Below the pieces are notes generated by a model that had not been told where the DNA came from, did not search any database, and saw nothing but the letters and a program-made list of their open reading frames with translations. A DNA stretch of 64,000 nt from Amycolatopsis sp. QT-25 (GTDB taxonomy: Bacteria; Actinomycetota; Actinomycetes; Mycobacteriales; Pseudonocardiaceae). The position numbers and the translations under genes were made by a program. Location: assembly GCF_029369745.1 (NCBI RefSeq), contig NZ_CP120210.1:6634001-6698000 (forward strand). The letters are read 5' to 3'. Positions 1 to 7,253 of this stretch are shown in pieces (the stretch's first letter is position 1; each line of letters opens with the position of its first letter).

Positions 1-182
1 GGCGTGTACGCGACCGAGAGGTCACGGGGCGAGGAGATCGGGCGCGTCGCGGCCACGGAGAGCTTGCCGCCCTCGTGGCCCGCGAAGATCTCGGTGTCCG
101 TCACTGGCGTGGTCATCGTGGTTCCCGTCGTTGCTTCCGCCGCGGCTAAGGACGGCGAAGACTCGATTCGAGCGAAGGTCAT
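1..182 (-). CDS. NAD(P)-dependent malic enzyme, N-terminal part (runs off the window)
   Basis: Only the first 60 residues are present; the gene continues beyond position 1. Residues 26-60 contain the stretch EIFAGHEGGKLSV followed by PRDLSVAYT, which matches the start of bacterial malic enzymes (oxidative decarboxylation of malate to pyruvate, linking the TCA cycle with pyruvate and NADPH supply). The ATG at 182 is chosen because AGGAGA lies 6 nt upstream. A second in-frame ATG at 116 (MTTPVT) lacks a comparable ribosome binding site, but would give a protein closer to the family's usual N-terminus. It is divergent from the sugar epimerase. The identification rests on a short but characteristic segment. 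Confidence 0.75.
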   Translation of the reverse strand, partial: MTFARIESSPSLAAAEATTGTTMTTPVTDTEIFAGHEGGKLSVAATRPISSPRDLSVAYT

Positions 183-508
183 GGGATTCTCCTGGGACTG
201 CGAGCGGGGGAACTGGCCGGTGAGCAGGCCGAAACTGGGCAGGGCCCGGCCACCTGGGGTAACTCGTCCTCCGACACGGCAGCCCAGCGCGGTAGCGCCG
301 GCCTGTCGGCGAAGCGTCCAATCGGCCATCGGTGCCGTGGGTGTGGCGACGGCCGCGGACGCAGCGGTCAGATCATTGTGACAGGCAGGCGGACCAGTGT
401 GCCCCTCTGGTGCGGTTCATGTCACAAAGCGGTCCGGCTTTCCGCAGCTCACGAGAGGTTTCGCAAGACGTCCATCCGGTTTGGGAACGCCTGGTTAGCA
501 TTGACGTC
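183..508. other. Intergenic region between divergent malic enzyme and epimerase genes
   Basis: No convincing gene. It should carry the divergent promoters. An 8-bp inverted repeat TTGTGACA (376-383) / TGTCACAA (420-427), centres about 44 bp apart, could be a pair of regulator half-sites. A TAGCAT hexamer at 496-501 lies 7 nt before the epimerase ATG, suggesting a leaderless transcript. Confidence 0.5.
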
Positions 509-1114
509 ATGCAAGCCAGGCGCCTCGGCATCCCCGACTGTTTCGAGTTCACCCCGCACGTTTTCCCCGATCACCGCGGCCTGTTCGTGGCGCCGTTCCA
601 GGAAGAGGTGTTCGTCGAAGCGGTCGGCCACCGGCTTCGCCTGGGACAGACCAACACCAGCGTCTCGCGGCGCGGTTCCCTCCGCGGCGTGCATTTCGCC
701 GACACGCCGCCGGGGCAGGCGAAATACGTGTACTGCCCGAGTGGTTCGCTGCTGGACGTGATCGTCGACCTCCGGGTCGGCTCGCCCACTTTCGGCGAAT
801 GGGCGTCCGTACTGCTCGACAGCTCCGAATACAAAGCGGTCTACCTCGCCGAAGGCCTCGGCCACGCCTTCATGGCACTCGAAGACGAAACGGTCATGGC
901 GTACCTCTGTTCCGAGCCGTACAACCCGGCGGGCGAGCACGGCGTCAACCCGATGGACATCGATCTCGCCTTGCCCTGGCCGCAGGACATCGAGCCCGTC
1001 GTGTCCGAAAAGGACATCGCCGCACCCCATCTGAAAGAGGCCTTGGAGCAGGGGTTGCTGCCGCGTTACGACGATTGCGTGGCGTACTACGAGAAGTTGC
1101 GGACCGCGGGCTGA
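509..1114 (+). CDS. dTDP-4-keto-6-deoxysugar 3,5-epimerase family protein (EvaD/RmlC-like)
   Basis: A 201-residue cupin-fold protein of the RmlC family, which epimerises C3 and/or C5 of dTDP-4-keto-6-deoxyhexoses. Visible family features are EFTPHVFPDHRG near residue 12, QTNTS, RGVHFADTPPGQAKYVYC (with the conserved His), DLRVGSPTFG and GLGHAFMALED. These phrases are closest in memory to antibiotic-sugar epimerases such as EvaD of the chloroeremomycin cluster rather than to rhamnose RmlC. There is no ribosome binding site, but a TAGCAT -10-like box sits 7 nt before the ATG. It stands alone with no other deoxysugar genes around it, so its sugar substrate is unknown. Its stop codon is 1 bp from that of the convergent oxidase gene. 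Confidence 0.8.
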   Translation: MQARRLGIPDCFEFTPHVFPDHRGLFVAPFQEEVFVEAVGHRLRLGQTNTSVSRRGSLRGVHFADTPPGQAKYVYCPSGSLLDVIVDLRVGSPTFGEWASVLLDSSEYKAVYLAEGLGHAFMALEDETVMAYLCSEPYNPAGEHGVNPMDIDLALPWPQDIEPVVSEKDIAAPHLKEALEQGLLPRYDDCVAYYEKLRTAG

Positions 1115-1115
1115 G

Positions 1116-2723
1116 CTAGCGCGTCAAGTCCTCCCGCAGCACGCGTTCCACGTTCCGCTCGGCCAGCGCGGTGATCGTGACGAACGGGTTCACCCCGGTA
1201 CTGCCCGGGATCAGCGATCCGTCGGTCACGTAGAGGTTTCGATAGCCCTTCACCCGGCCGTACGGATCGGTGGCCTCACCCAGCACCAGCCCACCCAGCG
1301 GGTGATAGGTGAACCGATCCTCGAACGACCGCGTATCCCCAAACAGGTCACTCCGGTAGATCGTGCGATTCGCGCGGTTGACCTTGTCGAACAACGACTT
1401 CGCCGCGCCGATCGACGACCGCCCCTGCGCCGCGTCCCACCGCAGTCGCGCGGAATCAGTGGCGGCGTCGTAGGTGAAGTGGCCGCGTTCGGGGTTCTTC
1501 GTGATCGCCAGATACAGGCTCAGCCAGGTCTCGATCCCGGCAGGCACCGGTGCGACCTCGGCGAAGACCGGGTTCACCGGGTCGTCCCACGCGTCGATGC
1601 CGAGCGCGGGCATCCCCGATTGCAGCGATCCGCCGACATCCCACGCGTGGCCGGCGCGGCCCAGCATCACGTTGCCGTTGGTGCCCCAGCCGCGGCCGAC
1701 CTCGTCGTTCAGTTCGGGCAGCGTCCCGGTCTCCCGTGCCCGTACGAGCAGTTCCGTCGAACCCAGGCTGCCGGCGCCGAGGAACAGGTACTTCGCGCCG
1801 AGTTGCTTCCTCGCCACGACCACGCCGTCCTCCGTGGTCTCGTGCACGGTGAGGACGTAGGTGCCGTCGGCCTGGCGGGTGATCCCGCGAACCTGGTGCA
1901 GCGTCTGGATGGTCACCTTCCCGGTGCCCAGCGCGGCCGCGAGGTAGGTCTTGTCGAGGGAACGTTTGCCGTGGTTGTTTCCGTAGATGACCTCCGACGC
2001 GAGCGCCGACCGCGGCACCGTGCCGTCTTCTTCCCGCTTCATGTACTCGAAGTCGTAGACGCTGGGCACGAACACCGTCTTGAGTCCCGCTCGCGCCGCC
2101 GCCTTCCGGGAAACCCTCGCGTAGCGGTAGGAACGGCAGGTCTCGAACCAGCGCGGATCGATGTGGTTCACGCCGAGGGCCTGGTTGGCCCGCGGAAAGT
2201 ACTTCCCGTACATCTCGTCGGCGTCGACGGCGGGCAGGATCTCCTCGAAGTACGACCGCCTCGGTGTCACGGCCATCGCGCCGTTGACCAGCGAGCCGCC
2301 GCCGACCCCTCGTCCGACGTAGACGGACATGTCGCCGTGGTCCACCCGGTCGAGGACACCGGGGTACCGTTCGATGTCGCGGTTGGCCAGGTCCAGCCAC
2401 AGGAAGGACGCGAGCGGGGCCTGCGTGCGGTCCTTGAACCACATGGCCCGCCGGTCCGGCCGGAGCATGTCGCAGAAGACCTTGCCGTCCGGGCCGGGTT
2501 CGGCCCACAACCTGCCCATTTCGAGCATGACCGTGGGAATCCCGGCTTCACCGAGGCGGAGCGCGGTGACCGCGGCGCCGTAGCCGGTGCCGACGACCAC
2601 GGCCGTCGAGAAGCCCGGAGACGATTCTCGAGCCCGCGCGGTGGAAATCGTGGTGAGCCCGAGAGTCGCGGCGGAGTTGAGCGCGGTGAACCCGAGGAAC
2701 TCGCGGCGCGACAGTGCGGACAT
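1116..2723 (-). CDS. Secreted GMC-family oxidoreductase, cholesterol oxidase-like
   Basis: A 535-residue FAD enzyme of the glucose-methanol-choline family, similar to class I bacterial cholesterol oxidases (oxidation and isomerisation of 3-beta-hydroxysterols). The N-terminus SRREFLGF at residues 5-12 plus a hydrophobic stretch is a twin-arginine signal, so export of the folded flavoprotein is likely. The dinucleotide motif GTGYGA is at 45-50, GRGVGGGSLVNGA near 145, FAEVAP (probable catalytic Glu), YHPLGG (catalytic His) and GVNPFVTITALAERN (catalytic Asn) near the C-terminus. The ATG at 2723 is chosen because it places the Tat motif correctly; an upstream TTG at 2759 would add 12 basic residues. 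True substrate (sterol or other alcohol) cannot be told from sequence. Confidence 0.85.
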   Translation of the reverse strand: MSALSRREFLGFTALNSAATLGLTTISTARARESSPGFSTAVVVGTGYGAAVTALRLGEAGIPTVMLEMGRLWAEPGPDGKVFCDMLRPDRRAMWFKDRTQAPLASFLWLDLANRDIERYPGVLDRVDHGDMSVYVGRGVGGGSLVNGAMAVTPRRSYFEEILPAVDADEMYGKYFPRANQALGVNHIDPRWFETCRSYRYARVSRKAAARAGLKTVFVPSVYDFEYMKREEDGTVPRSALASEVIYGNNHGKRSLDKTYLAAALGTGKVTIQTLHQVRGITRQADGTYVLTVHETTEDGVVVARKQLGAKYLFLGAGSLGSTELLVRARETGTLPELNDEVGRGWGTNGNVMLGRAGHAWDVGGSLQSGMPALGIDAWDDPVNPVFAEVAPVPAGIETWLSLYLAITKNPERGHFTYDAATDSARLRWDAAQGRSSIGAAKSLFDKVNRANRTIYRSDLFGDTRSFEDRFTYHPLGGLVLGEATDPYGRVKGYRNLYVTDGSLIPGSTGVNPFVTITALAERNVERVLREDLTR

Positions 2724-2914
2724 GGGCCGATGATCACCCGCCGTTCGACGCCGCTTCAAGGCCGAATCCGAAGCAAATTCGCGTCAGCTGGGTAAACACC
2801 GTTTATTTTCACTCGAACGTGGCAACTCCAGGGATCCCCCTGGGAACCTTCCCCGATGTGACCCAGGCCGACGCGGGCCAACGACCTACGTCCGGTTCAA
2901 GCCCCTCTGACCAT

Positions 2915-2979
2915 CGCAATTAGTCACCTGGTTGCGGTAGTTGCACGCGCAAGGACCGCATTCACGTGCCGAATGGCGG
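2915..2979. repeat. Palindrome family A, copy 1 (degenerate)
   Basis: About 65 bp that can fold back on itself: left arm CGCAATTAGTCACCTGGTTG, centre GTTGCACGCGCAAGGACCGC, right arm ending GTGCCGAATGGCGG. It is related to the copies at 17365, 32050 and 46737. It ends 13 bp downstream of the stop codon of the minus-strand hotdog gene, the position expected of a transcription terminator. No U-tract follows. Confidence 0.75.
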
Positions 2980-2992
2980 GCGCGAGAGCGTC

Positions 2993-3463
2993 TTACTTCT
3001 TTTTGGTCACCCAGATGGTGATGGTCGCCGTGACAACGGATTTCCCGTTCGTGTCCGTGATCGTCACCGGCACGGGGAGCTCGAAGCCCTCGTCGCCGAA
3101 TTCCGGCAACTCCGGCAGTTCGGCGACCGCGCGCAGGCCCGTTTCGGCCTTCGCCACGTAAGCGACCGTCATCCCCTTGGGCAGCCAGCGATGCGTCGTC
3201 GGGACGGTCGCCTCGGCGAGCATGCCCATGGCGATCTCGGCGAGGTTGCAGGCCGCGATCGCGTGATAGGTCTTGATGTGGTTGTGCACACCCCACCACT
3301 TCGGGGACGTCACCTCGCACCGGCCGGGACGCAGGTCGCGCACCGCCGGGAGCACCGTCCGGAAGTACGGCACCCGCAGGCACATCGCCGCCGAGAACAG
3401 CTGTTTGCCGACCGGCTTGCCCGCCAGCCGGTTCCACATCGCGTAGGTCGGATTCTGCGCCAT
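2993..3463 (-). CDS. Hotdog-fold protein, DUF4442/thioesterase-like
   Basis: A 156-residue cytosolic protein. The pattern NRLAGKPVGKQLFSAAMCLR near the start, VHNHIKTYHAIAACNLAE in the middle (the hotdog helix with an Asn/His-rich active-site segment) and strand-rich C-terminal half PVPVTITDTNGKSV are typical of the DUF4442 group of PaaI-like hotdog proteins. The ATG at 3463 has GAGGAGA 5 nt upstream; the preceding GTG at 3466 is too close to that site. It is divergent from the phosphatase gene, with a candidate operator in the 62-bp gap. Substrate is unknown. Confidence 0.75.
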   Translation of the reverse strand: MAQNPTYAMWNRLAGKPVGKQLFSAAMCLRVPYFRTVLPAVRDLRPGRCEVTSPKWWGVHNHIKTYHAIAACNLAEIAMGMLAEATVPTTHRWLPKGMTVAYVAKAETGLRAVAELPELPEFGDEGFELPVPVTITDTNGKSVVTATITIWVTKKK

Positions 3464-3478
3464 CACGGTCTCCTCATC

Positions 3479-3498
3479 ATGTTACTCTCCAGTAGCAT
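3479..3498. promoter_or_regulatory. Candidate operator: inverted repeat in a divergent promoter
   Basis: ATGTTACT-ctcc-AGTAGCAT is an 8-bp inverted repeat with one mismatch, centred between the hotdog gene (start 3463) and the phosphatase (start 3526). Its size and spacing resemble a TetR-type operator, but no TetR gene is adjacent, so the regulator is unknown. Confidence 0.4.
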
Positions 3499-3513
3499 AA
3501 CCGGGACACAGGC

Positions 3514-3519
3514 TATATT
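3514..3519 (+). promoter_or_regulatory. -10 box of a leaderless promoter (phosphatase/GNAT operon)
   Basis: TATATT ends 6 nt before the GTG at 3526, so transcription would begin at or next to the start codon. No ribosome binding site is present, which fits a leaderless mRNA. Confidence 0.55.
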
Positions 3520-3525
3520 CGCACC

Positions 3526-4125
3526 GTGGCAAATCGGCTCTTTCTCCTCCGGCACGGTCAGACCGAGTGGTCCGCCAACGGACGGCACACCGGACGCACC
3601 GACATCCCGCTCACGGCCGACGGCGAAGGGCAGGCCCGCGCGGCGGGCGGCACCCTGCGCGCGGTGCTCGGCGGCTCTCCCGCGCTCGTGCTGTCCAGTC
3701 CCCGCACCCGCGCGCTGCGGACGGCCGAACTGGCCGGGCTGCACGTCGACGAGGTCACCGAAGAGCTGGCCGAATGGGACTACGGCGATTACGAGGGCGT
3801 CACCACGCCGGTGATCCGCGAGACCGTGCCCGGATGGACGGTCTGGTCGCATCCGATCCCCGGCGGTGAAAGCGCGGAGGACGTCGACGCCCGCGCGGAC
3901 AAGGTGATCGAACGCGTCCGCGGCCCGCTCGGCGAGGGCGACGTGATCCTCGTCGGTCACGGGCACTTCAGCCGCGTGCTGGTCGCACGCTGGATCGGCC
4001 TGCCGTCGACGGCGGGGGTCCACTTCGGACTCGACCCGGCCGGCGTCGCGGTGCTCGGCGACGAACGCGGCGAGCCCCAGATCGACCACCTCAACCTGCT
4101 CCCCACCTCAGAGGACGGACCGTGA
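3526..4125 (+). CDS. Histidine phosphatase superfamily protein
   Basis: A 199-residue phosphoglycerate-mutase-like phosphatase. The phosphohistidine motif LRHGQTEWS is at residues 8-16, the second active-site His lies in VGHGHFSRVL near 146, and the family arginine is in SSPRTRALRTAE near 60. It probably removes phosphate from a small metabolite. The GTG start follows a leaderless -10 box. It overlaps the GNAT gene by 4 bp (GTGA), indicating translational coupling. Substrate not predictable. Confidence 0.85.
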   Translation: MANRLFLLRHGQTEWSANGRHTGRTDIPLTADGEGQARAAGGTLRAVLGGSPALVLSSPRTRALRTAELAGLHVDEVTEELAEWDYGDYEGVTTPVIRETVPGWTVWSHPIPGGESAEDVDARADKVIERVRGPLGEGDVILVGHGHFSRVLVARWIGLPSTAGVHFGLDPAGVAVLGDERGEPQIDHLNLLPTSEDGP

Positions 4126-4604
4126 CCGACGACCGCATCCGGCGTATCCGCGAAGAAGACGTGGACGCCGTCGTCCAGCTCGTCTACGACCTCGCCGAGT
4201 TCGAACGCGCCCGGGACGAATGCCACCTCACGCCCGGGCAGCTGCGCACGGCGCTGTTCGGCGCGGCTCCCGGCCTGTTCGGGCACGTCGCCGAGGTCGA
4301 CGGCGAGATCGTCGGCTACGCGCTCTGGTTCCTCAACTTCTCCACCTGGCGCGGTGTGCACGGCATCTACCTGGAAGACCTCTACGTCCGCCCCGAGCAG
4401 CGCGGCTCCGGCCTCGGCAAGGCGCTCCTGGCCACCCTCGCGGCAGTCTGCGTCGAGCGTGGGTACGCCCGCCTCGAATGGTCGGTGCTCGACTGGAACC
4501 CCGCGCAGGGCTTCTACAAGTCACTCGGCGCGGTGCCGATGGACGAATGGACCGTCGACCGCCTCACCGACGAACCCCTGAAGGCACTCGCCGCCCAGGC
4601 CTAG
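4122..4604 (+). CDS. GNAT-family N-acetyltransferase, diamine/thialysine type
   Basis: A 160-residue acetyl-CoA-dependent acetyltransferase. LNFSTWRGVHGIYLEDLYV (about 70-88) and the acetyl-CoA loop RPEQRGSGLGKALL (89-102) followed by WNPAQGFYKSLGA match the spermidine/spermine and thialysine acetyltransferase branch. The GTG start overlaps the stop of the phosphatase gene, so the two form an operon. The stop codon is followed within 3 bp by a long palindrome that probably terminates transcription. Confidence 0.85.
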   Translation: MTDDRIRRIREEDVDAVVQLVYDLAEFERARDECHLTPGQLRTALFGAAPGLFGHVAEVDGEIVGYALWFLNFSTWRGVHGIYLEDLYVRPEQRGSGLGKALLATLAAVCVERGYARLEWSVLDWNPAQGFYKSLGAVPMDEWTVDRLTDEPLKALAAQA

Positions 4605-4606
4605 GC

Positions 4607-4702
4607 GTAACTCGCGTGATCAGAGACGTATCTCGCGTGATTGAAGGCGTAACTCGCGAGTTACGCCTTCGATCACGCGAGTTACGTCTCCAAACACGCG
4701 AG
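4607..4702. repeat. Palindrome family B, copy 1
   Basis: Tandem and inverted copies of a GGCGTAACTCGCGTGATTGA-like unit. The core 4623-4690 is a long hairpin centred on CTCGCGAG (4653-4660), with arms reading GACGTA-CTCGCGTGAT-GAAGGCGTAA and their complement, interrupted by a few mismatches. It lies directly after the GNAT stop codon and 8 bp from the end of the convergent membrane-protein gene, so it could terminate both. Relatives occur at 60905 and 42084. Confidence 0.8.
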
Positions 4703-4709
4703 TGTGGAG

Positions 4710-5183
4710 TCAGGAGTCCCGCTCTTCGCGTTCGCGCCGCGCCGCACGGCCCGCGGCGCCGTCGCGCTCGGCGGCCTCCTCCTCGCTTTCGCCCTCCCGC
4801 ATCCCGAGCGCCCACGCTCGCGAGGGGCGGCGGAACAGCAGCACGATGACGGCGACGCCGATCAGCGCGAGCGGCACTCCCCACAGCGGCTGCCCGGACG
4901 GGCCCGCGCCGTACCAGCCGACCCCCACCAGGATCAGCGCGACGACCACACCGGGCGACCTCGCCCACGTCTTCCCCAGCATCAGCCCGGCGGCGCAGGC
5001 CAGCGTTCCGGCGGCGAGGACGAGGTAATAGGCGACCTCGGCCACGAGGTTCTCCGGTCCCGCCTGGCCGTCGACCAGGAGCAGGATCGCGAACACGACG
5101 AGGGCGAGCCCCGGCAGCGCGGTGACGGCCCCGGCGAGGCGGACTTCACGGGGCGCGGGCGAGAGCTTGTCTGCGATGGACAC
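4710..5183 (-). CDS. Small integral membrane protein of unknown function
   Basis: A 157-residue protein with four probable membrane segments (around residues 14-37, 47-67, 76-94 and 101-119) and a highly charged Arg/Glu-rich C-terminal tail. The GTG at 5183 is chosen because GGAAGG lies 10 nt upstream and MSIADKLSP is a plausible cytosolic start; longer frames upstream are Arg/Pro-rich with no membrane character. I do not recognise the family. Confidence 0.65.
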   Translation of the reverse strand: MSIADKLSPAPREVRLAGAVTALPGLALVVFAILLLVDGQAGPENLVAEVAYYLVLAAGTLACAAGLMLGKTWARSPGVVVALILVGVGWYGAGPSGQPLWGVPLALIGVAVIVLLFRRPSRAWALGMREGESEEEAAERDGAAGRAARREREERDS

Positions 5184-5470
5184 GGCGAAACAGCCTTCCA
5201 GGCTTCCGGTCACGGCGCTCCACCAGGGCGGGTCACCGTACGTGAGCACTTTCGATCGTATGCCACCCGGTCGGCCGGTTTCCCCGGACCGCCGTACAGG
5301 AAGAATCGGAGGCGTCGTCGATGAGCGGGCGGTCGGCCCGGGTGCACTTGTCACGACACACTGCACGACACACTGTCGGTCACGGCGGTGAGGAGGAACG
5401 CCCGCCACAGGGGTCATACGGTGCTGCTTCGAGGCGCACGGGCACTGAGCTTCGCGTCACCTGACGCTCC

Positions 5471-5489
5471 CCTCTTCGGGCCGAAGAGG
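5471..5489. promoter_or_regulatory. Perfect 9-bp inverted repeat upstream of the lipid kinase
   Basis: CCTCTTCGG-g-CCGAAGAGG is a perfect palindrome ending 3 nt before the TACCCT -10-like box of the lipid-kinase gene, where a repressor or activator would bind. It could also fold as a short hairpin. Confidence 0.4.
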
Positions 5490-5491
5490 CT

Positions 5492-5497
5492 TACCCT
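5492..5497 (+). promoter_or_regulatory. -10 box of a leaderless promoter (lipid kinase)
   Basis: TACCCT ends 7 nt before the GTG at 5505. The same hexamer at the same distance precedes the metallopeptidase gene at 51355. Confidence 0.5.
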
Positions 5498-5504
5498 GCG
5501 GTGT

Positions 5505-6431
5505 GTGCGTGCCATCCTCGTCGTGAATCCCCAGGCCACCTCGACCACCGCCGGTGGCCGTGACGTGCTGGCGCACGCACTGGCCAGCCAGGTCAAACTC
5601 GACGTGGTGGAGACCGACTACCGCGGCCACGCGATGGCCGTGGCACGGTCCGCCGCCCGTGACGGGATCGACCTGGTGGTCGCCCACGGCGGCGACGGCA
5701 CGGTCAACGAGGTGGTCAACGGCCTGCTCGCGGACGCCGACGGTGATCCGGCGAAGGTGGGCGACGTCCCCATGCTCGGTGTCGTGCCGGGCGGCTCGGC
5801 GAACGTCTTCGCCCGCGCGCTGGGCATCGCGCACGATCCCGTGGAAGCGACCTATCAGCTTCTCAACGCCATCGAGAACGACCGGAGCCGCAAAGTCGGG
5901 CTCGGGATCGCCGACGGCCATTGGTTCACCTTCAACGCCGGCCTCGGCTGGGACGCCGACGTCGTCGGCCGGGTGGCCAAGCGACGGGGCAAACAGACCA
6001 CCGCCGGGCTCTATCTGAGGGCCGCCGTGGTGTCGCATCTGCGGCCTCCGCTCGGCCGTCCGCCCCTCACGGTCCGGATTCCGGGTGAAGAGCCCACCGA
6101 AGTGCTGACCGCTTTCGTGTCGAACACCGATCCGTGGAGTTATCTGGGAGACCGTCCCGTCCACCTGAACCCGGGCAGTTCGTTCGACACCGGATTGGGC
6201 CTTTTCGCGTTGAACGGTCTGCGATTGCCCACCGTGTTCAAGCATGTACGGCAGGCGTTGCTCACGAAGAGCGACCAACGCGGACGACGTCTCCTTCGTC
6301 ACGATGACCTGCCGATGATCCGCATCGACGCTGCTGAACCGGTAAACTTCCAGGTGGACGGCGACCTCGTCGGCCAGCGGAAGCGGGTGGAGTTCTTCAG
6401 CGTCCCGGAAGCACTGACGGTAATCGTCTGA
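5505..6431 (+). CDS. Diacylglycerol kinase-family lipid kinase
   Basis: A 308-residue protein of the DAGK catalytic family (phosphorylation of diacylglycerol or related lipids at the membrane face). ILVVNPQATSTT (5-16) and the nucleotide-binding loop AHGGDGTVNEVVNGL (around 62-76), then PGGSANVFARALG, are family signatures. It corresponds in position to the DAGK-like gene upstream of whiB1 in mycobacteria. The GTG start is preceded by a leaderless -10 box rather than by a ribosome binding site. Confidence 0.85.
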   Translation: MRAILVVNPQATSTTAGGRDVLAHALASQVKLDVVETDYRGHAMAVARSAARDGIDLVVAHGGDGTVNEVVNGLLADADGDPAKVGDVPMLGVVPGGSANVFARALGIAHDPVEATYQLLNAIENDRSRKVGLGIADGHWFTFNAGLGWDADVVGRVAKRRGKQTTAGLYLRAAVVSHLRPPLGRPPLTVRIPGEEPTEVLTAFVSNTDPWSYLGDRPVHLNPGSSFDTGLGLFALNGLRLPTVFKHVRQALLTKSDQRGRRLLRHDDLPMIRIDAAEPVNFQVDGDLVGQRKRVEFFSVPEALTVIV

Positions 6432-6616
6432 CGACCGGACCGCTGATCGTCTGCGGCAAAGTGCGACCTGCCGCTCATCGACGCAGAACCTCCGCTCACC
6501 GCATCGGCCTTCCCTCCGGAAGGCTGTTTCGGAACGAAACCGCAGGTCAGAAGCGTCGCTCGGCCGGGTGAGCTGACTCACCGATCTGCAGAAAACCCTT
6601 GTCGAAACGAGTGCTT

Positions 6617-6632
6617 CGTGAAAGCATTCACA
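6617..6632. promoter_or_regulatory. Candidate Crp-type binding site upstream of whiB1
   Basis: CGTGA-aagcat-TCACA differs from the Crp/GlxR consensus TGTGA-N6-TCACA at one base. It lies 73 bp upstream of the whiB1 start. In M. tuberculosis, whiB1 is known to be controlled by the cAMP receptor protein, so the context agrees. Confidence 0.5.
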
Positions 6633-6704
6633 AGCACCCAAAAAAACGACCGCCATGACGACTATGGCGCGGAGTACCGCGCCGTTATGAAGGAGCTCAG
6701 AAAC

Positions 6705-6959
6705 ATGGACTGGCGCCATGACGCGGCCTGCCGAGACGAGGACCCCGAGCTGTTCTTCCCGGTGGGAACCAGCGGTCCTGCTCTGTCGCAGGTAACTCAG
6801 GCGAAATCCGTGTGCCACCGCTGCACCGTCGCTTCCGACTGCCTGGCCTGGGCTTTGGCCAGCGGGCAGGACGCAGGCGTCTGGGGCGGGATGAGCGAGG
6901 ACGAGCGACGGGCCCTGAAGCGCCGTCGTACGCACATCGGCACGCGTACCTCCGCCTGA
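6705..6959 (+). CDS. whiB1: WhiB1-type iron-sulfur transcription factor
   Basis: An 84-residue Wbl protein with cysteines at 9, 37, 40 and 46 (C-X27-C-X2-C-X5-C) to bind a [4Fe-4S] cluster, the VWGGMSEDERRALKRR turn and basic helix at 59-74, and the start MDWRHDAAC almost identical to mycobacterial WhiB1. WhiB1 binds the primary sigma factor and senses nitric oxide. The ATG at 6705 follows AAGGAGC at a normal distance; upstream in-frame codons have no family similarity. The leader of about 270 bp contains a Crp-like site. Confidence 0.93.
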   Translation: MDWRHDAACRDEDPELFFPVGTSGPALSQVTQAKSVCHRCTVASDCLAWALASGQDAGVWGGMSEDERRALKRRRTHIGTRTSA

Positions 6960-7163
6960 GTTTTCAAGACTCAGCACGCTTCATCGAAATAACCGAAATC
7001 GAGTAGCACCCCAAGCTTCGGGAATCCCGCGGCGCGACGGCTGCATGGCCCTGCGTCGCGAGGGGACACCTACCCGACTTGAGCTTAACAAGCGAGGCCG
7101 ACACGCCCTCACGGGGGTATGGCTTCACCGGACTTTCTCCAAGTCCTCCCGCGGAACCGTTAC

Positions 7164-7200
7164 AGGGCCGGCGCCATCTTTCTCTTCGGGCGCCGGCCCT
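7164..7200. terminator. Hairpin terminator between convergent whiB1 and pdtaS
   Basis: AGGGCCGGCGCC - 13-nt loop - GGCGCCGGCCCT, 12-bp perfect arms. No clear U-tract. A weaker CGCGACG/CGTCGCG hairpin lies at 7033-7060. Between 6960 and 7253 I see no gene. Confidence 0.7.
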
Positions 7201-7253
7201 AAAACGTGTCCGGATGAGACAGTCCACAAAGGATGATCACCAGGGACAGTCCA

